A stretch of DNA of 64,000 nucleotides, from positions 44,157,172-44,221,171 of the forward strand of contig CM075857.1 of assembly GCA_037975125.1 (NCBI GenBank). Reading direction: 5' to 3'. The DNA comes from Latrodectus hesperus. Taxonomy: Eukaryota; Arthropoda; Arachnida; Araneae; Theridiidae. Made by a program: the position numbers and the translations under genes. This document shows, piece by piece, positions 60,501 to 64,000 of this stretch. The notes beneath the pieces were generated by a model. The model made no database searches, was not told the origin of the DNA, and was given only the letters and a program-made list of their open reading frames with translations. Positions within the stretch are counted from its first letter, which is position 1; each line of letters opens with the position of its first letter.

Positions 60501-63500
60501 ACTGTTAATTTCTGATAAAATTATTGCTGAGCACATTTTATTAATAAAGTTATTTATTTTAAAAGTCTACTTTTTAAATATTTTACATAAAGTTTTGTTC
60601 TTAATTATATGATGTAATTTTTTCAAATATTTCTGTGTGTAATTCAGTTAAAATATACAAACCTGACATATTTTTCAATAAGCTTGTTGAATCAGTTAAT
60701 TATTCAGAGTTAAAATTGTATGTATTTTATTATAATCCAAAGAATTATTTAACTGTTAATTTAAAAATTTCCATTTACTGTAACCCTTTATAAAGTTTTT
60801 TATTATAAGGAACTTTTCCCCAACATAAAAAATAAGCTCCTATTTTCATAATTAAAATTTGTATTTACCAAGAAAGAATTATGTTTATTTTTTCTTAATT
60901 TATATGGCTTCATTTTTTTAATTCATTAGTTTGTTTTTGTATGAACCTTGTTTGTCTGTGAAACTTCACAGATCTTTTTGGTTTATCTAGTGTCAATTTG
61001 AAATTATAAAGTAATTTCTCGTGTAGTCATTTAACAATTAAATCTAAGACATCACACAGATACGCCAGCAAATATCACCATCTAACCCAATCACCATCAC
61101 TCGTCATGGACCTGGTCACTGTTGGTCTTTGGGGGCATGCAACAACAACAACATCTAAGACATTGTAATCGTGAAGTAAACTTTCCTTTGATCAGCAAAT
61201 CAGGGCTTAAGGGTTATAGCTCTGGCTTTCAGTTCAATAGCTCCTGAGTTCCATTCCCAATTTGGGCTTGGATGTTTATAATGGTTCGAAGTCCTGTATA
61301 AATTGTGTATATTCTGTTCTAATTGACCCTCATGTGCAAAAGATAACCTTAAAACAATTAACAAATTCTTAAAAAATGAACAAACCAACTAAAAAGAAAA
61401 TTGGTGAAATGTATTTTCTGTATTATTATTAGCAATATGCACTGTATAAAAAATATTTTTTTAGTGATTATTTATTAATTTCTTTAAAAATTATTTTCAT
61501 CTATGTAAAACTTCAAATTAATTCCCAGTGTTTTGAATCTCAGAAAATTCAAAATTTTGTATGCTTCTAGTTCTTTTATCAACTAGGTTTTGCAAAATGA
61601 TTATCTTAACATTTTGATTTACAGTACTTCCCTTTGGAATTAAAAATCTATCAAATTGTTTCATTCCTCATTTCAATTTTTTGCTACATTTCCAGAAAAA
61701 AGTCAGTTCTATTAAAATTCTTTGTTATTTAATTAGTCATGTTTTATCATTAACAATTGTTTTTATTTTAATTTGTCTAATGATCATAGTAAAATTATAA
61801 GTTTTTAATCAACTTTATTTGCCAGAAATCTTAACTAATAACTTTATTGTACATATTTAAAAAATTACAATATATTAATATTATTATTACTAAGAAACAA
61901 ATTAATCATTATAAAATTAATGTAGCTATCACAAATGGAAAATGAAAACAATAACTTTTTTTAAAAAATATATATACATAAATGCATAAAAGGCAGGTAA
62001 TCATGTTTTGCCAAAAATAATAAAATTTTTACTGCTAAACAATTTTTCAGGCTGTTAACTTTATTATATTGAATATAGTTTTGTACTATTTTATTAAAAA
62101 CATATCACTTTTTATGATATTATTTATTGCACCTGAAACAGTAACTATCATTTGTGTTTGTGTGAATACCTTAATTGTATCAGTACTTAGTAACTTTTTG
62201 TTAATTAGGCAACTTGAACAAATTATAAATGATAAGAGTGTGCCTTATCTTGGGGAAAGTCACCTTGGTGCTCTTACTGCTAATAATAGGTAAGACTCTG
62301 GCTTAAAATATTTATTATTTCTATAAAAAATCTCTTCATAGTTGTCATGGTAATAAATCCCATTATATAACTTTAGTAACTTTTTCCCTAATTACTTTTT
62401 AATATGTATCTGATATACATTACAATAGACACTTATTTTTACGAACACTCACAATGATGGTTTTAATTCCCCTTTACAAACTAAAATTTTGAAAAATCTT
62501 TTTTGCAGGTTTATTTTTATGCATCCTTCATTTGTGTTTATGTATCATCTATTTTTTATTTTATTGAAAAATTTGAATCAACATTTACATTCTAGTATTT
62601 TTAAAATATTCAAATTGTGAATTACTGCACTGTTTATATTGAAGTCCTATAATTTTTTAAGTAGTTTGTATGAAACTTCTCTCCCTTAATCTAATTCCCA
62701 TCTTATAACTCGTGCATCAGAATATAATATAAAGCTTCAAGTGAAACTATTTTAAAGTACTTTCCAGGGAGATATTGTAGCTCGGAATCGTCTTTTGAAA
62801 TTGACATTCCAGAGGCAATGCACTTTTCAATCTATGATTCCAGAATGTTGCAGAAAAAAATGCTTTCATTTCCAAATATCTAAAGAATTTGGATATGAAG
62901 GTAAATTGAAGAAACCTCTAACTGAAGAAATTCAAGAACATTTTCTGATAACTTGAGTGAAGACATGTTACTCACACCCTGTGAACTTCAGCAAAGAAAT
63001 CCATTATTCCCTGAAAATTTATTTATTTTTTTATTGTAGACTCAACTATAATTTGTACATAAGAAGTATCAAATCATTAAATGACGGAGAATGTAATGAA
63101 TGAGCATGAAAAATAAATTTTAGATATTAACAAGAAGAAAATGATGTGTTGCAACCATCTGCAAAACAAGCAGATAAATGGTTAACAAGATTGAGGTACT
63201 TTTTGAGAAATACTTTGGGACAATGGAAAAATGTGTTCGTAAAAATGTAGTTCTGAAACTGAAAGAATAAATAAGTATTTAAAAAATGTTTTTAAATGTT
63301 AATTTTATTTTGCATGTGTCTTATATAATACATATTAAATGGATTTTTAATAGTACTTTATTTACAAAAAGAGAACAATTTGTGTGGTAAAAAATTAAAT
63401 TGAAGATCTCACTTATTTTGCTATTTTATGAACTATTTTACCAGTTACTACAAGCTCTTAGAAACAACTATCCTCTGTGTGACACACAGGTTTGTATATG

Positions 63501-63876
63501 TAGATATAACATATGTTTTCAACTATTTTAATGAACTTCATTTACAATTTGTGATTAATAAAGAAAAACTTTTTAATTTCTGTAATTTATAATGTTTATT
63601 TAATGGTACAGAAAACAAAGATGTAAAAAAAACAATATTTTTAATTTTTAGAACTGTATGGGCTAATGCTAGAGGGACTTATTTCTCTAAAGGTTTTAAC
63701 AAGTCTTCTCTAAAAGCTATAGAGGATGTAAGATTTTTTTATTTTCCTGTTTTTAATGTTACCATTACAAAACAATCTGCAGTATTATTTAAAATCATTA
63801 TGAATAAATTAAAAAATTATTTTTTCAGGCTGCATTTTTCTTGATTTTATATGATGAAGAATTGGATTTTGATCCT
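52728..63876 (+). CDS. CPT1: Carnitine O-palmitoyltransferase 1 (CPT1), N-terminal 428 codons, gene continues past the window
   Basis: CPT1 transfers long-chain acyl groups from CoA to carnitine at the mitochondrial outer membrane, the rate-setting step of fatty-acid import for beta-oxidation, and is inhibited by malonyl-CoA. Twelve coding exons (2-13) sit at 52728-52868, 54779-54915, 55934-56108, 56317-56421, 56588-56725, 58434-58511, 59816-59920, 60015-60099, 60212-60326, 62209-62289, 63652-63727 and 63829-63876. They total 1284 bases, in frame, all with GT/AG borders. The start [15 protein letters not shown] matches the family N-terminus, including Glu3 and His5, which matter for malonyl-CoA inhibition in mammals. 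Two membrane segments follow (about residues 58-76 and 100-121), with [14 protein letters not shown] and [20 protein letters not shown] beyond them. Animal CPT1 is about 770 residues, so just over half is here; the catalytic His region is outside. One gene copy was seen, intact as far as visible. Confidence 0.95.
54640..54701. repeat. (TA)n microsatellite in CPT1 intron 2
   Basis: About 62 bp of TA dinucleotides located 78 bp before the acceptor of exon 3. Confidence 0.96.
54779..54915 (+). CDS. CPT1: CPT1 exon 3 (residues 48-93), first membrane segment
   Basis: Acceptor CTTTCTAG, donor GTAAGA. The exon encodes [14 protein letters not shown], then a hydrophobic run [15 protein letters not shown], which is the first outer-membrane segment, then the short intermembrane-space loop up to ENYIPG. 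The last codon (Gly93) is split. The 1018-bp intron 3 after it has no other feature. Confidence 0.94.
55934..56108 (+). CDS. CPT1: CPT1 exon 4 (residues 93-151), second membrane segment
   Basis: Acceptor TTTCCTTAG, donor GTAAGT. It encodes [20 protein letters not shown] (second membrane segment), then [16 protein letters not shown], corresponding to the conserved R-Y-S-L-K-V-L-L-S-Y-H-G-W-M-F stretch of vertebrate CPT1A, and ends KTYIWA. Confidence 0.95.
56317..56421 (+). CDS. CPT1: CPT1 exon 5 (residues 152-186)
   Basis: Acceptor CCCCTTTAG after a C-rich tract, donor GTAGGC. It encodes [20 protein letters not shown], the start of the acyltransferase fold, which is very close to the family consensus. 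Confidence 0.95.
56588..56725 (+). CDS. CPT1: CPT1 exon 6 (residues 187-232)
   Basis: Acceptor TTTTATAG, donor GTAAGA. It encodes [20 protein letters not shown], then [15 protein letters not shown], matching the LKSWWATNYV region of vertebrate CPT1. The 1.7-kb intron 6 contains a poly-T run (about 57551-57580) and is otherwise featureless. Confidence 0.95.
58434..58511 (+). CDS. CPT1: CPT1 exon 7 (residues 233-258)
   Basis: Acceptor TTTATTTCAG, donor GTAAGT. It encodes [20 protein letters not shown] and SNCYGL, matching the family [20 protein letters not shown] region. Intron 7 (1304 bp) carries the solo LTR with its nested SINE. Confidence 0.95.
59219..59387 (+). mobile_element. tRNA-derived SINE nested in the solo LTR
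   Basis: The element begins GCCGAGCTGGCAGCCGAATG. It has box A-like CAGCCGAATGGTTAGCGC and box B GTGGGTTCGAATCCCAC, a short body with GTTCGGAATCCACTTTAAAC, and a CGACAAACAA tail. A perfect 15-bp duplication, AACTAGCAGTCACAA (59204-59218 and 59388-59402), shows insertion into the LTR. At 169 bp it is shorter than the SINE at 42485 and a different family. Related older copies lie at about 40690 and 61199. Confidence 0.9.
59591..59650. repeat. Two-copy 30-bp tandem repeat within the LTR
   Basis: CGCCAAGTCGCCAAGAATCT begins the first unit (59591-59620) and CGCCAAGTCACCAAGAATCT the second (59621-59650). Confidence 0.8.
59816..59920 (+). CDS. CPT1: CPT1 exon 8 (residues 259-293)
   Basis: Acceptor TTAATTTTAG, donor GTAAGT. 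It encodes [20 protein letters not shown], then [14 protein letters not shown], corresponding to [20 protein letters not shown] and the RRKLDREEIKP region of vertebrate CPT1A. It lies only 62 bp after the LTR. Confidence 0.95.
60015..60099 (+). CDS. CPT1: CPT1 exon 9 (residues 294-322)
   Basis: Acceptor AAATTTAG, donor GTAGTC. It encodes [20 protein letters not shown], matching the conserved [20 protein letters not shown]. The last codon (Asp322) is split. Confidence 0.95.
60212..60326 (+). CDS. CPT1: CPT1 exon 10 (residues 322-360)
   Basis: Acceptor ATTGTTTTAG, donor GTATGC. It encodes [20 protein letters not shown], then [17 protein letters not shown], matching the [20 protein letters not shown] region. 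The final codon is split; joining to the next exon gives Trp where relatives usually have a polar residue, so the exact donor deserves a check. Intron 10 (1882 bp) holds a LINE tail and a SINE. Confidence 0.92.
61042..61052. repeat. Left target-site duplication of the LINE tail at 61053
   Basis: ATCTAAGACAT, repeated exactly at 61153-61163. Confidence 0.82.
61053..61152 (+). mobile_element. Very short 5'-truncated LINE 3' end in CPT1 intron 10
   Basis: Only 100 bp were inserted, ending GGGGGCATGCAACAACAAC. An 11-bp perfect duplication (ATCTAAGACAT) brackets them. The (AAC)n tail matches that of the LINE at 12139, although the sequence before the tail differs, so a related but different subfamily is likely. 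Confidence 0.8.
61199..61385 (+). mobile_element. SINE, same family as 59219, in CPT1 intron 10
   Basis: The sequence parallels the 59219 SINE with roughly one change in five: GCTCTGGCTTTCAGTTCAAT, a decayed box B (TGAGTTCCATTCCCAA), TTGGGCTTGGATGTTTATAA and TTCTAATTGACCCTCATGTG. The tail is drawn out into ACAATTAACAAATTC. No clear target-site duplication was found. It lies some 45 bp after the LINE tail. Confidence 0.75.
62209..62289 (+). CDS. CPT1: CPT1 exon 11 (residues 360-387)
   Basis: Acceptor TTAATTAG, donor GTAAGA. It encodes [20 protein letters not shown] then ALTANNR, matching the QPGEARLAALTAGDR region. Another AG ten or more bases upstream (CAGTACTTAG, 62190) could be used alternatively but would put a stop in frame. 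Confidence 0.93.
62765..63250 (+). other. Decayed coding-like stretch in CPT1 intron 11
   Basis: Several plus frames give protein-like segments in succession: [20 protein letters not shown], then [20 protein letters not shown], then [20 protein letters not shown], and near 63130 [15 protein letters not shown]. Stops and frame changes lie between them. I do not recognise the source. It may be a processed pseudogene or mobile-element debris. No poly-A tail or target-site duplication was identified. Confidence 0.25.
63652..63727 (+). CDS. CPT1: CPT1 exon 12 (residues 387-412)
   Basis: Acceptor AATTTTTAG, donor GTAAGA. It encodes [20 protein letters not shown] then KAIED, matching [20 protein letters not shown] in vertebrates. 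Confidence 0.95.
63829..63876 (+). CDS. CPT1: CPT1 exon 13 (residues 413-428), last in the window
   Basis: Acceptor TTTTTTCAG, donor GTAAGT. It encodes [16 protein letters not shown], matching AAFFVTLDETEEGY. The rest of the gene, including the catalytic histidine, lies to the right of the window. Confidence 0.94.
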
Positions 63877-64000
63877 GTAAGTTTTTATTGGTTTTCCTCA
63901 AAGAATTATATAAAGCTATTTTAAATATTGAAAAATTCTTAAGTGTATTATTACACATATTTTTTATTTATGTATGTGTGTTTGTTTCAAATTTTTATAA

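Overview
This is a window of an AT-rich animal nuclear genome, almost certainly an arthropod and most likely a chelicerate such as a spider. The evidence is a split gene with GT/AG introns, long (TA)n microsatellites, and a dense mix of Tc1-like, Tigger-like and hAT transposon remnants, tRNA-derived SINEs, 5'-truncated LINEs and a solo LTR. The spider assignment is an inference from the style of the LINE and Tc1 proteins. No bacterial, CRISPR, rRNA or operon-like features were seen.

The only confident host gene is at the right end on the plus strand: the first 428 codons of carnitine O-palmitoyltransferase 1 (CPT1), the malonyl-CoA-regulated enzyme of the mitochondrial outer membrane. It has a non-coding leader exon ending at 51799, then twelve coding exons between 52728 and 63876. 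The reading frame stays open across every predicted junction. The gene runs off the right edge before the catalytic histidine region. A likely promoter with a perfect CRE-type TGACGTCA lies just upstream of the leader exon.

The left 51 kb is mostly AT-rich intergenic DNA carrying dead transposons. These are: a near-complete Tc1-like element (1181-2588); a Tigger/jerky-like C-terminal fossil (about 4165-4545); a decayed Tc1 (about 6007-7367); a SINE (10230-10506); a 5'-truncated LINE with a perfect 15-bp target-site duplication (12139-12570); a second SINE (about 14975-15256); LINE/SINE-type sequence (about 15930-16190); a short Tigger deletion derivative with an intact 173-codon ORF (17362-18326); a Tc1 5' fragment (about 20440-20708); a 31-bp minisatellite (21966-22101); a decayed GTF2IRD2/ZBED5-type hAT (about 23560-25087); a decayed Tc1 (about 32925-34097); further SINEs (about 40690, 42485); an unclassified 1.2-kb terminal-inverted-repeat element with an 8-bp duplication (47613-48820); and an IR/DR-type Tc1 (49831-51453).

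Within CPT1, intron 7 holds a solo LTR with a SINE nested inside it, and intron 10 holds a LINE tail next to a SINE. The mobile elements appear to be passive residents. Every transposase is broken, and the LINE and one SINE share (AAC)n-type tails that suggest a common retrotransposition machinery. I did not find a new multi-gene system here. The least explained items are the intact Tigger C-terminal ORF, the 8-bp-duplication element, and a promoter-like segment with a possible leader exon at 21300-21470.
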